Positions 1 to 11,299 of a stretch of DNA of 64,000 nucleotides are shown piece by piece (within the stretch, counting starts at the first letter, position 1; the number at the start of each line of letters is the position of its first letter). The translations under genes were made by a program, and so were the position numbers. The notes beneath the pieces were generated by a model, which had not been told where the DNA came from, did not search any database, and was given only the letters and a program-made list of their open reading frames with translations. Location of the stretch: positions 30,514,733 through 30,578,732 of the forward strand of contig OX439044.1 of assembly GCA_949317995.1 (NCBI GenBank), in the 5' to 3' direction. Source of the stretch: Acholoe squamosa (Eukaryota; Annelida; Polychaeta; Phyllodocida; Polynoidae).

Positions 1-155
1 TTACCGCAGATCCTCGCACGTGGCTTATACTCCAGAATTACATTATCTGCATCCTAAAGAATTTAGCTCAAGTCAGGGCGTGTCTTATAGGTGAGGATTT
101 TACACTATAGAACAGTACAAAAGTGACCGCAAGTTGACCCTAAATCAAGGTGCGT

Positions 156-219
<64 letters not shown>

Positions 220-250
220 AGGGGCGTCCTATACTCAAGGACCAATATTC
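1..250. repeat. Degenerate repeat with CTTATA/CCTATA motifs, interrupted by a microsatellite
   Basis: Short variants of a motif such as ggcttatactcc, gcgtgtcttatagg, gtgcgtcctat and ggcgtcctatactc recur four times within 250 bases. Similar motifs (gcgtataaggcgcacc, ataagccgcacc) occur at 51.15-51.44 kb and 7.04-7.17 kb, so this looks like the edge of an old member of one dispersed family. The window start cuts it, so its left end is unseen. Confidence 0.35.
159..216. repeat. (TA)n microsatellite
   Basis: Uninterrupted TA dinucleotide run of about 58 bases. The IY-rich reading frame across it is an artefact of the repeat. Confidence 0.95.
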
Positions 251-1258
251 AGGTGCATCTTACTGCCTGTGACCCTTTGCCAATTTCGCTACAGCGATCC
301 TCAAAGGACAAGCAAGGTAATTGTCTGTCCAAATGAGAATCTTCCGAAGATTGTGCTAGTTCGAGAAAACATTTGATTTCACTAGACTTGACATTCTCCC
401 TCATAGCGTCTGTGTCTGGGAGTAGAGAGGCGGCCAAATAGTTATATAGATCTCGTGTAAATAGTAGAGCCAGCAGCGCAAGAACACTATACAAGGTTCA
501 AACATAGGTGTATGTATAATAGTTTATCACCATATATGCATTGTGATATGTATTTTCTGAATGGTACCTAAATGGAAAAGGATAATGTAAACAATGCATT
601 CAGGTCTGTGTCAGTGATTTGTTTAAGCTGTAACAAAGTAAACCAATTAAAGTTGTCCACCTGCGATAGATGATTAGTAAAGGAGAAATGAAATATGTTA
701 CAGTAAGCCTAGAGCAATGGTAGTATTCTATTGGAGTCGGCCAATTGCACAAGACCAAGAACACACCCAGCTTAATCCTCAATACTTTATTAACTATACT
801 ATAGGAAATACATTATGTCAAGTTTATTGAAGTCGACACCAATGTGTAGAAAATTGAAAAGGCATGTTAATTTAGCCACAAATCATAGCTAAGCTTCTTA
901 ACTAACATAGGTCATCCCAAAATGACGTGTTTTTTTTCTAACCAACTCCTCCTATGTTATAAATGCAGTCTTTGATAGTAAGATATTACAACATACATAC
1001 GGTGTTACATACCACATACCAATCAGATTTGGCTTATTTCTGATCATCCTTTGCAAGGGGAGTCCACAAAGGATTTCTTTGTAAATCTTGCACAAATTAT
1101 CCTAATGAGAGAATATCAAGCTTATCACTTACTTAGCTATTAGTCTAGCATTAGCTGAAAAATATGTAAACAACCACTAAATACTGATTATGGAAAATTG
1201 CACCCGTACATGTCCCACAGGTCTTCGAGTAATCTACTAAATTATGTCCCGCAAAGTG
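217..1258. other. No recognisable gene or repeat
   Basis: AT-rich sequence with only short open frames (80 codons or fewer) lacking recognisable motifs. I see no tandem or inverted structure here. Confidence 0.5.
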
Positions 1259-1818
1259 GAGGCTCCACTACGCTACATTCTCATGAAATGTTATCCCTAT
1301 AGTGCCTAAGGTATAGGCTGCTGACATTCTTTTATTGTAAACATGAGATTCAAAATTGTAAACATGAGAATTCAGGGGTCATTTCATGGTGATCTCTGTC
1401 CTTGTGTGCCATATTTACAAACTAACCTGCACCTGCATAGACTCTGTGATTGGGTTGGAGTTCAATATATAAACATCAACACAGCAAAATATAAATAACA
1501 ACACATCAGTTACACAGATCGCAGGGTCTTGTACTGTAAAAATCAAACCTGTCTGATATTGAGTTGCACATAGAGTCATCAGTGTGAAAGTCTGCAATAT
1601 TTACATTAGGTCAGCTTGATTTAGTAAACAAAAACATCTTTTTTGACAACAGAAGCATGCCTGAAATTGCACATAATGACACCCTAACATAAAAAATGGC
1701 TCCTTTAACATGCAACTTCTACCTTGCAATGATAACAAATGCCACTTTGAGTCTTTGTTTGTGTCTCATTTTGTGAGAATAGCTCCAGTTCTCTGCAAAA
1801 GTCGCGTAGTGGAGCCTC
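1259..1818 (-). mobile_element. GAGGCTCC-type MITE, copy 1 (inverted)
   Basis: A 560 bp element bounded by the terminal inverted repeat gaggctccactacgc and its complement. Its interior matches the copies at 2384-2946 and 9296-9851 along the whole length but in reverse orientation. There is no coding capacity, so it is non-autonomous. A target-site duplication could not be fixed, and the superfamily is unknown. Confidence 0.8.
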
Positions 1819-2383
1819 ACCTTAAAAGCTTCAGAACAGTCAAGGATGTTCCGGTGTTCTTGAATAAGCTATGTGACTGAGATGTTTCCTAATAGTATTT
1901 ATACCCATGGTCCACTAGGCCTCTATTACCGGATTGTACATAGGCTTTGTATGGCTCATTCGCGCGGTATAGGCCAAGTGGATTATGGTTTTAAGGGAGG
2001 GTAATGTTTCTATATTATAGGATCAACAGTGCACAAAACTAAGTTAGGACATGGGGCAATGCCGTCAACAGTAACATTCATGTTTCTTACAGATAATTCT
2101 TCTGTATGCGTTCATCTGTGTTTTGCTCTTTTTTGAGCTTGAGCCTAAATGGGTGCTGTTTATTTGAAAATTCGGCTGTTTCAAATGTTATTAATACATT
2201 TACTGGTAGATGGGTACTGAAATGTAAAAATGCACTCTTATATAGTCATGGTTTGAATGTAAGCACCGGTTATGAAAAATCGGGGATAGTACAGCCGAGT
2301 TGCAATTCATAAGCGTCTTTAACTGGCCACTACTGTCGGCCCTGATAGAGGGGGAAGGGGATAAATATTATTCTCCCCATAGG
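1819..2383. other. Spacer between two inverted MITE copies
   Basis: 565 bp separating two head-to-head copies of the same MITE. It holds a 68-codon open frame (2106-2312) with no recognisable motif and nothing else supportable. Confidence 0.4.
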
Positions 2384-2946
2384 TGTGGCTCCACTACGTG
2401 ATTTTTGCAGAGAATCGGAGCTATTCTCACAAAATGAGACTCAAACAAAGACTCAAAGTGGCATTTGTTATCATTGCAAGGTAGAAATTGTATGTTAAAG
2501 GAGCCATTTGTTTATGTTGGGATGTCATTGTGTGCAATTTCAGGCATGCTTGTGTTGTCAAAAAGATGTTTTTGTTTACCAAAATCAAGCTGACCTAATG
2601 TAAATATTGCAGACTTTCACACTGATGACTCTATGCAACTCAATATCAGACAGGTTTGATTTTTACAGTTCAAGACCCTGTGATCTGTGTAACTGCTGTG
2701 TTGTTATTTATATTTTGCTGTGTTAATGTTTATATATTGAACTCCCACCCAATCACAGAGTCTATGCAGGTGTAGGTTAGTTTGTAAATATGGCACACAA
2801 GGAGAGAGATCCCTGACCCCTGAATTCTCATGTTTACAATTTTGAATCTCATGTTTACAATATAAGTATGTCAACACCCTATACCTTAGGCACTATAGGG
2901 ATAACATTCCATGAGAATGTAGCAAAAAATCGCGTAGTGGAGCCTC
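2384..2946 (+). mobile_element. GAGGCTCC-type MITE, copy 2
   Basis: About 563 bp, starting gtggctccactacgtg and ending cgcgtagtggagcctc. It is collinear with the 9296-9851 copy and the reverse complement of the 1259-1818 copy. There is no open frame of note. Confidence 0.8.
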
Positions 2947-3729
2947 CACTCATGGGTTTGTGTGGTCTTTTATTCCCCAGCTAGCAGTCTCTATCCAGTC
3001 TCTGCTGAATTGACCACTGACAACCATCCTTTGCCAGTTGTCCCCAAAAGATTGCTAACTTGGCACATAGTTGCTATACCACAGCGGTTAGAGCTGTTAT
3101 CTTCCTGCAATTGATGCTACCAGGATATGGCCAGTGTGGGAGGCGTAATCAACTACATCACTGTATCTTGGAAACATATCCTGATAGGAATCTGCCTAGT
3201 TTCCCTTTCTCACGCTATATTGGATGATGCAGACCTGAGTGTCCACACAGGCTGTGGCATTTCTGTAAACCATGCAGGTATACTTGAAAGCAGCATGTAT
3301 ACCTATTTGTCGTCATGATGCATTCATGCCGCCTTGATGAATGCTTACATGCATTATACCAATGCATCGAGGCTGACACACTCCCCTCAGTTTGGCATGA
3401 TGCTAATTAGCACATACTTGCCAGCAGTGCATCAATTTGGTAGAGTAACGTGGAGATGGCAAGATGAGCCTGGGGGCAAGATGAGCCCCTGAAGGGGTTT
3501 ATAGAACATACGTGTGAACCACGTGCGCAACACTAACCGGATTTGCGAGAGTTACCGCTGGTGTCCCAATCATGGCATCATCAATTTTTGGCATCTACTT
3601 AATGAGCATAGTATTTCATGTTTGCGTCATGTACATATTCATGAAATTAACAGACATGCACAGACCTATATTTATACAGATGTGCACACACACATATTGT
3701 ATAGATACATACATACACTCAGGGGATAT

Positions 3730-3738
<9 letters not shown>
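2947..3738. other. No recognisable gene
   Basis: A 63-codon frame at 3127-3318 and a longer frame running into the microsatellite at 3514-3849 have no recognisable domains. A faint tRNA-like box (3085-3100) is too weak to call. Confidence 0.4.

Positions 3739-3783
<45 letters not shown>
3739..3783. repeat. (TA)n microsatellite at the left end of an inverted repeat
   Basis: TA run preceded by a short CA run. It abuts the left arm of the 2.8 kb inverted repeat; the right arm ends in a matching TA run at 6592-6628. Confidence 0.95.
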
Positions 3784-3785
<2 letters not shown>

Positions 3786-4420
3786 CGGTGGTTTTATATG
3801 CTGTTTAGCCATGCATTATTCTGCATATACCACCCATGTGCATTTTTGAAATTTTTGGTATATACTTTTTCGGGGTCAAGTTGGACTTCAATCCATAGTA
3901 TTCAATCCATAGACGAGGAATGCATGCTAATTTTCTCCATTTTCTTCGATATAAATAAGAATCAATTGATTTTTCCATCGTAAGCGAGTCGCGGTCCGGC
4001 CATTCCCACCCGCCTCCTTGTCCGACGAAACTGTGTCAGTGGCCCAGATGTAGATATAGGTCAACTTCTCGCCGTACAAGAAAGACACCAAAAATTTCGG
4101 ACCGGTTTGAAAAATCAATGGATTTGTCTTTATTTTGAATATATTGGACATAATATGTATGGAGGGATCATCTAGACTATCTAAGGATATGTATGTTTTA
4201 ATATCTACACAGCGGTACCTCTCCCTGCAAGTAACAAAAACAATGGCTTCGCGCAGAGCGGACCCGGGCCGTATCGTTTGCTTTTACAAAATGTCTTCTC
4301 ATGGCTATAATCTTTGGATCTCAGGTAAGAAATTAATACAAAATGGAGGAAATGGTGGTATAAACCTAATAGAAGATGGATATCGGGGCCCACGGGCTCT
4401 ACATTAATGTCCACAGCCTA
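3784..4420 (+). repeat. Left arm of a large imperfect inverted repeat
   Basis: Reading inward, this arm matches the reverse complement of 5640-6591 over nearly its whole length. Shared landmarks include taccacccatgtgcattttt, gaggaatgc.tgctaatttt, ttgaatatattggacataat and the GGGCCC-containing inner end. I estimate roughly 75-85% identity by eye. The small open frames inside are not conserved between arms, so I do not call genes. Confidence 0.8.
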
Positions 4421-4462
4421 CTTCTAGGAAGATAATAAGTCCCTATTGCCTGCAGGAGATAA

Positions 4463-4774
4463 GGGAGTGATCGTTTTTTAAACATCAGGGGGGGCTGGTG
4501 GGTTTGCAGGCAGACGTGTGAAAAAAAAATATTGTCTCCCCCTCTTGATGGGTCAAAATTTTTGACCCCCCATCAGTGGCCGAAAATCTTGAACGTGCCC
4601 TTTTAACTATAGGTTAAAAGGGTGAACGTGACCTTTTAACCTATAGTAACGAGTGAGCTTTTTAGCTGAAAACAGGTGAAATTATTTTGACCCTCCCCGG
4701 TCAAGGGGTTGAAAAATTCTGACCCCCCCCTCAAACCCACTAGCCCCCCCTGTTGTTAAAAAATGATCACTCCC
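4463..4774 (+). mobile_element. GGGAGTGATC-type MITE, copy 1 (TAA target site)
   Basis: A 312 bp element with TIRs gggagtgatc / gatcactccc; the inverted match continues inward through taaacatcaggggggg. It is flanked by TAA on both sides (4460-4462 and 4775-4777). A 3-bp TWA target duplication is typical of PIF/Harbinger. Non-coding. A second copy lies at 36971-37438. Confidence 0.75.
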
Positions 4775-5639
4775 TAAGTTGGTCATGCCATCACGAAAGG
4801 AGGATGCAAGAACCCTACATTGGGCAAATTGATAACCATACCAGCCAAAGATATTCTATCACAAAAAAAAATGTTTCCTGTATCCCCTTAGTGAGGGTTA
4901 TATTAATAGGGGCTGAATATGGTAACTACTTGTACTCGCACGTTATCATGGTCTCTGGGGTACAGCCACACATGCAAAGATAACCACTTATGATAGCATT
5001 CATATGACCGTGTAACATTATGCATTCCTTTAAAGCATCTACAGGTCAACACCATACCAGTAAGTAGAATTTTCTAATTTGCCACGGCGGGCTTAGGATA
5101 TCAGGGACAAGGAGATCATCTTTTATGATTAGAAACAAGTAGGATCAATTGGTAGGACAGGGTGAACTGGCAATCAATATGAACTATCCACGCTCTCTAA
5201 GGGTGAATGCATATAATTTCAGCTAAATGTTATACTGTCGTCTGCACCCGGTTGAAATAGAGAATTACTGTCACCTATGGAGGAAAGAGACCAGTAAAAA
5301 TATGGGGATGTCTAATGGGTCATTCTTGATTTATGCCTCAATTTCTCACTGAAGCCTTCGTGTCCTTAAGATGTGCATGGCAGCTGAAATAATATAATAT
5401 TACTACGCTCGCTGTCCTTGAATCAATTACACCCACCATAAGCTGTTAAGATACAGACGTCCCCAGGTTAAACTTCTCAGTTTAAATTTCCCAGTTTAAA
5501 CCTTCTTTGGAAATGAAGGGGTTTTAATCTCATTTCTCAGAATGGGTTGAGTGCTTAAAACCTTCATCGTACGCACATGTCATTTTAAAGTAAATTGAAA
5601 TGAGTGAGTGAGTAGTGGAGGCTTAATGTCATCTTGAAT
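4775..5639. other. Spacer of the large inverted repeat
   Basis: The loop between the two arms. It holds a 76-codon frame (4753-4983) without known motifs, and no transposase-like coding was seen. Confidence 0.4.
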
Positions 5640-6588
5640 GCAGGGATGATTTTCAGCATGTAGGGCCCGTGGGCACCGATATCAATGACCTATTAAGTTT
5701 ATACCACTGATTTCCCCATTGTGTATTAATTTCTCACCTGATTCCCAAAAATAAAAGTTGTTGAAGACATTTTGTAAGTGCCACCGCTCCTCCCAGGTTC
5801 GCTATGCGAGAACCCATTGTTATTTTTCCTTGCCGGGAGTGGTACCACTCTGTTTACACACATTTTCGTATGGAATCCAACCATGACATGTCAACATATT
5901 AAAACGTACACATCCTTAGACATTCTAGTTAATCCCTCCATACTTATTATGTCCAATATATTCAAAATAAAGAAGAATCCATTGATTTTTCAAGCCAGTC
6001 CGACATTTTCAGTGTCTTTCTCGTACGACAAGAAGTTGACCTATATCCACATCCGGGGCCACTGACGCAATTTCGTCGGACGACCAGGCAGGTGGGAATG
6101 GCTGTACCGTGACTTGCTTACAATAGAAAAATCATTGGGTTCTTATTCATATTGAACAAAATAGAGAAAATTAGCACGCATTCCTCATCTATGGATCGAA
6201 TACTTCTTGGGATTTTGATATTATAACATGACAAGGTTGGAATCAAGACGAAAACTGAGTGCAAACATAGGACTAGGACCACAGGTTAGATTTTATTTCT
6301 TTCGCATTCGATATCTTCACCGTTCAGCATGGCGTAATGGCTAAGCCCCTCGCCTGCCTCCACTGCGGCCGGGGTTCAGTACTCCTACAAGTTGAGACGA
6401 TTTTTCACATCGAAATGATGGCCAGATTGACTTTGTATGTCTGCCACACATTTCTGAAAAATGACCTCAAAACTTGACCTCAAAAAGGTATATAGCAAAA
6501 ACTCTAAAAATGCACATGGGTGGTATATACCTATATAATGCACGGCAGATATGCTCATATCAGCACTGTAGGTACCAAAATCGTGGTA

Positions 6589-6591
<3 letters not shown>
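5640..6591 (-). repeat. Right arm of the large imperfect inverted repeat
   Basis: Reverse complement of the left arm 3784-4420. It is longer because about 250 bp (roughly 6220-6475) are present here and absent from the left arm. That extra segment carries the tRNA-like sequence at 6321-6395 and looks like a later SINE-type insertion. Confidence 0.8.
6321..6395 (+). repeat. tRNA-derived SINE-like head
   Basis: An A-box-like tggcgtaatggctaagc is followed about 40 bases later by a B-box-like ggttcagtactcc. It lies in a segment present in only one arm of the inverted repeat, as expected for a retroposed SINE. A complete tRNA cloverleaf is not evident, so it is not called as a functional tRNA gene. 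Confidence 0.45.

Positions 6592-6628
<37 letters not shown>
6592..6628. repeat. (TA)n microsatellite at the right end of an inverted repeat
   Basis: TA run that mirrors the one at 3739-3783. Confidence 0.95.
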
Positions 6629-6630
<2 letters not shown>

Positions 6631-6948
6631 ATATACACACGTGTTATTATACCAAAAAAGATTATGGCTACATCTATAGAATTAATTGGACATCAAAGAA
6701 TCTCAAGTCACAGTAAACTCACGGCCTATGTGTTTCAATGGAGATGCCCCAGCATTTTAACCCATTACTCACTCCCAATGCCATCGTACCAGCAGCCCAA
6801 ACAGACCATTTTGTTACCCATTCTATTATTAATGACTACAGGTTTGGAATAGCAGACAAAGAAGTGAAAGGCTTATCTATCAGCTATTGGCAGCAATGTG
6901 TGTGAGTCTGCCTAACCATTTAGGGGAGCATGATGCTCTGATGCATTG

Positions 6949-7005
<57 letters not shown>

Positions 7006-7413
7006 TCGTATCGGTAGACCTGGGGCATGAAGGAGTAGTACCGCAGAACCTCCATATAAGCCGCACTTACTTATATGCCGGACCCCTAAAAATGCCATAA
7101 GCCGCACCTGGGGCATGAAAGTTTCAAATTCAGTACTGTTTAATAGTATCAAGACCCCGCATGCGTAAGTCGCACCTGGAGTTCAGTGAGACTCTATGAG
7201 CTGCAGTACACCTATAAAATTGTCCTTAAGCCTCGGCTTAGACACAGGGTTTATGCTAGACTCATCTTGGCTGCTTTCATGCACCATAACGACAAACAAG
7301 GAAGACATCCATCATGTGCGTCGGCGTGATGCATTGTCTCACCAGGGCTGCTATCAAGCACCATGACTACAAAATAATGAACACGATAACTGATTTAATG
7401 CAATATTAGGTCT
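6629..7413. other. Microsatellite (6951-7003) and an ATAAGCCGCACC-type repeat fragment
   Basis: Contains a third long TA run (6951-7003). After it, around 7040-7175, come repeated motifs ataagccgcac, cataagccgcacctgg and gtaagtcgcacctgg, related to the element at 51148-51438. The rest shows no recognisable gene. Confidence 0.5.
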
Positions 7414-7417
7414 TTAA

Positions 7418-7981
7418 GGCCAAGTGCTACAGGCACCTAGTGGCAATTTTACGAACTACAGTTGAAATTTTGTTTAGAGGAATCTAGCAGTTTTTAAGCT
7501 ATTTTAATAATTATTTATTCAAAGGCTAACTCTTAATAGACATTTGTTTTCCTTTCCTGAAGTTTTCAAGCATTTTTAGACAGACAGGAAATCCACTGCC
7601 ATCTACCCCCTCCAGATGCAGCCCATAATGCTTAAAATCCAACCCCATCTGCATTCATGTCCATCCAGAGCAGAAAGTAGCTCTGGAACCATATGATTTT
7701 ATGTGACCATTTTAATTGTTACATATTTTTGCACTTATCTTTGTCTGCTTTGGGATTTAAAATTGAGGAAAACTCACCAGAAATCACCGTTTTTTTAGGT
7801 GCTCGCCCATAGAAGCCCATAGTGAAGCAATCTTCATACATTGGCCAGCCCTGGGGAAACCAGCACTGGGACCCCAACATTTTATTTCATATTTTGATTA
7901 CAAATGGTATAAAGAACTAGTAGAGCAACTTTAAAGAAAATTCCTCGTTTATTATTTTTGAGTCACCTGTAGCACTTGGCC
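7418..7981. mobile_element. TTAA-flanked MITE (piggyBac/Kolobok-like target site)
   Basis: A 564 bp element with TIRs ggccaagtgctacagg and its complement, flanked by TTAA at 7414-7417 and 7982-7985. TTAA duplications are the hallmark of piggyBac and Kolobok; without a transposase the two cannot be separated. No coding capacity. Confidence 0.75.
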
Positions 7982-9242
7982 TTAAGGGGTTTGCTTTTTT
8001 AAAAAAAATCCCAGAGATTACGTGCATACGTGCCTGCATGCTACAGTTACTTGGCCATGTTCTGCATAATGTCAAATGGTGCCAAGCCAGGTAGGGTAAT
8101 GGTGTGGCGATGAACTAGGTGAAGAAACCTATTTGGAGGTCTGCCAACAATCTGGTATAGCAAGATGCAGCAAGTTGGGAACCTAAAACTTAGTTTTTCC
8201 TGAATTTTCGCTAAGAAATGCTGTAGTTTAGCCAAAACTTATCCGATTTACACAATATTTGCAGCAAATGAAAGATGAAACTCATTGCTTTCAGGCCAGG
8301 GTAGATGGTATTACATTGATATAGTGCACAGTTTACCACTGAAGTACAAATTATAAATTTAAAAATCATTAGTTTAAAAAATTGCTGTTTTTCAAAGTTT
8401 GGCCCTATATATTTTGTGAAAAAATATTCCAACCATCAGTTTTTCATAGATAGTGCATAATACTAACCCATCAAGTTTATAAATGAGTACCCACATAGAT
8501 CACCATATTTCATCTTTGAAGGCATGTGAAATATCTAAGTGATACAATAAGTGTGAGATGAATTAGGCACATTCTAGTTTTTGGTGCCGACAATGCTTCT
8601 GTTACTATTTACAGCTAAATAGCTCAAAAAGTGCATCAAAATAGGCCTCACATGCCTAATATGGGGATCTAAGAGCATTTCAATGTGGTTTTCAATGAAT
8701 CATCAGGTCAAAACAACAATTGATGGTGGAATTTAATAGATCAAAAGGGCTTTGCAACATGGACCTGTTCACATTGTTCAGGTCTTCAGATATTCTTATC
8801 TTGAAAATGATGAAGACATTTACGGTCATGGTGCTTTTCCAGCCCATATGGGACCTACAGAGGGCATTTTGTCTTGTCTGACATGTATTATGAGGGAATA
8901 ATGCATAGCAAATGATTGTATTTTCATATTTTGTTATGATTTTTTAGATAGAATCATACACAAGACTTGTCTTCTGCAGCATATGCCAAAGTGCCCCTTG
9001 AATGAAGACATTTTACATGTACAGCTGCCTCCAAAACTGGAAAACACTCAGGTTCCCAACTTGCTGCATCAAGCCGCTCAAGCCACAAACTCACAAATAG
9101 GGTTCCATAAATATGGTTTAGATTGCAACAACATAAAACGCAGTCTAACTCCTCAAGTTTTATGGGTTTCTATGAGATCTAGATGATCTGAGTATAATAG
9201 AACAAAGATTTGCAGGGAGACTCAAATCAGAAAATGATTATA
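7982..9242. other. Mostly featureless, with one short inverted repeat
   Basis: No gene recognised; several 60-70 codon frames lack motifs. The 20-mer gatgcagcaagttgggaacc (about 8165-8184) recurs as its perfect reverse complement at about 9052-9071, possibly the edges of an old element. Confidence 0.4.
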
Positions 9243-10056
9243 AGGTCGAATCCCACATGGTGATTTAGGGCTTAAATATCTCTGCGATTTTAGGTGAGGC
9301 TCCACTACGCGATCGGAGCTATTCTCACAAAATGAGACTCAAACAAAGACTCAAAGTGGCATTTGTTATCATTGCAAGGTAGAAATTGTATGTTAAAGGA
9401 GCCATTTGTTTATGTTGGGATGACATTGTGTGCAATTTCAGGCATGCTTGTGTTGTCAAAAAGATGTTTTTGTTTACCAAATCAAGCTGACCTAATGTAA
9501 ATATTGCAGATTTTCACACTGATGACTCTATGCAACTCTATATCAGACAGGTTTGATTTTTACAGTTCAAGACCTTGTGATCTGTGTAACTGCTGTGTTG
9601 TTATTTATATTTTGCTGTGTTGATGTTTATATATTGAACTCTTATCCAATCACAGAGTCTCTGCAGGTGTACATTAGTTTGTAAATATGGCACACAAGGA
9701 GAGAGATCACCCATGAAATGACCTCTGAAATCTCATGTTTACAATTTTGATTGTCATGTTTACAATATAGGAATGTCAACACCCTATACCTTAGGCATTA
9801 TAGGGATAACATTCCATGAGAATGTAGCACAAAATTGCGTAGTGGAGCCTCGATCCACTTTTATCCCTTGCGTTATTGGGGCCTTCCTGCGCTCCTAGAT
9901 CGCAAGGATAACTGCTTAATTGGTCTTAATTCACTATGGGATTCGGTATAAGTTGAACGATTCTTGAGATCTGCTGTCCCATGAAGGCCCCAAACATGCA
10001 AGTAACGAAATCACAAAGATATTTGGCCCTAAATAGCCATATATGGGATTCGACCT
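9243..10056. mobile_element. Palindromic AGGTCGAATCCC-type element hosting a nested MITE
   Basis: TIRs aggtcgaatcccacatgg and, inverted, aggtcgaatcccatatatgg. The inverted match continues through gatttagggc...aaatatct and into a GGGGCCTTC palindrome. The element is split by the 556 bp GAGGCTCC MITE at 9296-9851, so the host element is about 258 bp. ATA occurs on both flanks but could be chance. Confidence 0.7.
9296..9851 (+). mobile_element. GAGGCTCC-type MITE, copy 3 (nested)
   Basis: Same family and orientation as 2384-2946, from gaggctccactacgc to gcgtagtggagcctc. It interrupts the left arm of the palindromic element 9243-10056 and is therefore younger than it. Confidence 0.8.
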
Positions 10057-10665
10057 ATAGCTAGACGCTACGAGCTATCCAAACAAGATGTCACATTTAT
10101 GCAGTGATCGTGACAGGGCTTGTTTGGTGTGACATTGGAGAGGAAATCAATTAGATATAATTATTTTGTTGGTTAATTGCATGGTCAAAAAGTTCAGATG
10201 TCCAGGAATAGTATGGGACGCACAGGTACAAGCGTTAGTTTCTGTGAGGCCAGGCGTATGACATGAATTTTATCTTTTTATCATATAAATTATGTTTCAG
10301 CTCTGAATGTTAACCCCATGCATTGCATGTTTGTATTATCCTTTAACTAGAGAGGCCTTCCTCTATGCATCTAAGTATGGTGTGTGCTCCACATGCTTCA
10401 ACAGTTAAATGAATTAGATAAGGTGAGTGACCGATTGATAACATCTTTGACCCTGTTGAGCTTTACCAAACTTATCATAACATAATATTTTACTTAAAGA
10501 TCTGCATGTATTCACAACATACATTGTGTCTTTGTACATCCATTATTTTTATTGTGTTCTACATTCGTTTCTCAATTCATGTACCTTGTAAACATCGACA
10601 TTCATAATTATACTACAACACAAAATCTATGTATCAACTAATAAATTTCATCTACCTCAATCCTT
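10057..10665. other. No recognisable gene or repeat
   Basis: AT-rich, no open frame above 60 codons and no obvious repeat. Confidence 0.4.
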
Positions 10666-10887
10666 CCCAGCAAATTGTCGTCATCTGTTGCTATGATTGG
10701 TCATCAATGGTGACTCCTTTTTGAGTGATAACTCATTCCGTCATCTTTCACCACTGTGTGTTAGACTCATGTGGCATAGAAATTGCTATTCCTGGTGATC
10801 TTGTGCTATAACGACATCGTGTTCCATCTAGCGACATGTGTGAGCCACTTCACTCAGGTTGACGAGAACTCACGACAATTTGCTGGG
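10666..10887 (+). mobile_element. CCCAGC-type MITE, short form, copy A
   Basis: A 222 bp element with TIRs cccagcaaattgtcg / cgacaatttgctggg, flanked by TT on both sides (10664-10665, 10888-10889). Its left and right parts match the two ends of the long elements at 32173-33565 and 45274-46863. The middle is missing, at nearly the same place as in the short copy at 54029-54251. Non-coding. Confidence 0.85.
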
Positions 10888-11299
10888 TTGGTTATCACTG
10901 GGCATCCATGTTATAATTAATGATAATAGAAAGTAGAAACCATTGTGACCTATCCTCTCACTATGCCTTACTTTTCAACTAAATAGGCAAAGAAAATTGT
11001 CTATAAAGTATAGGTTCTTCTTCCTGTATCTAACCTTTGCACATAAAGCCCTACCATATAGGAAGACCTGATACTTCTGGCATTTAAGTGATCCTCTGTA
11101 GGAAGTCTACATGATTCCACATGTATGCACAGACATGAGACAGAAGGAACTGTTCGATGAGCTTAGGTGACCTTTACCACTTAGGGGTTTGTGGATAAAA
11201 CTAACAAAGAAAGACAAATGACCTGATTGGTTAGAATTTATATAATAAGGAATAAACAAATACAATGAATAATTTCTTGTATGTATAAATTCCCGTTTC

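Noticed and set aside
134..376. 80-codon frame rich in IY dipeptides
   Set aside because: Created by the (TA)n microsatellite; the same applies to frames across the TA runs at 3.7, 6.6 and 6.95 kb.
3061..3125. tRNA-like sequence (accacagcggttagagc)
   Set aside because: An A-box-like stretch only; no B box or foldable cloverleaf.
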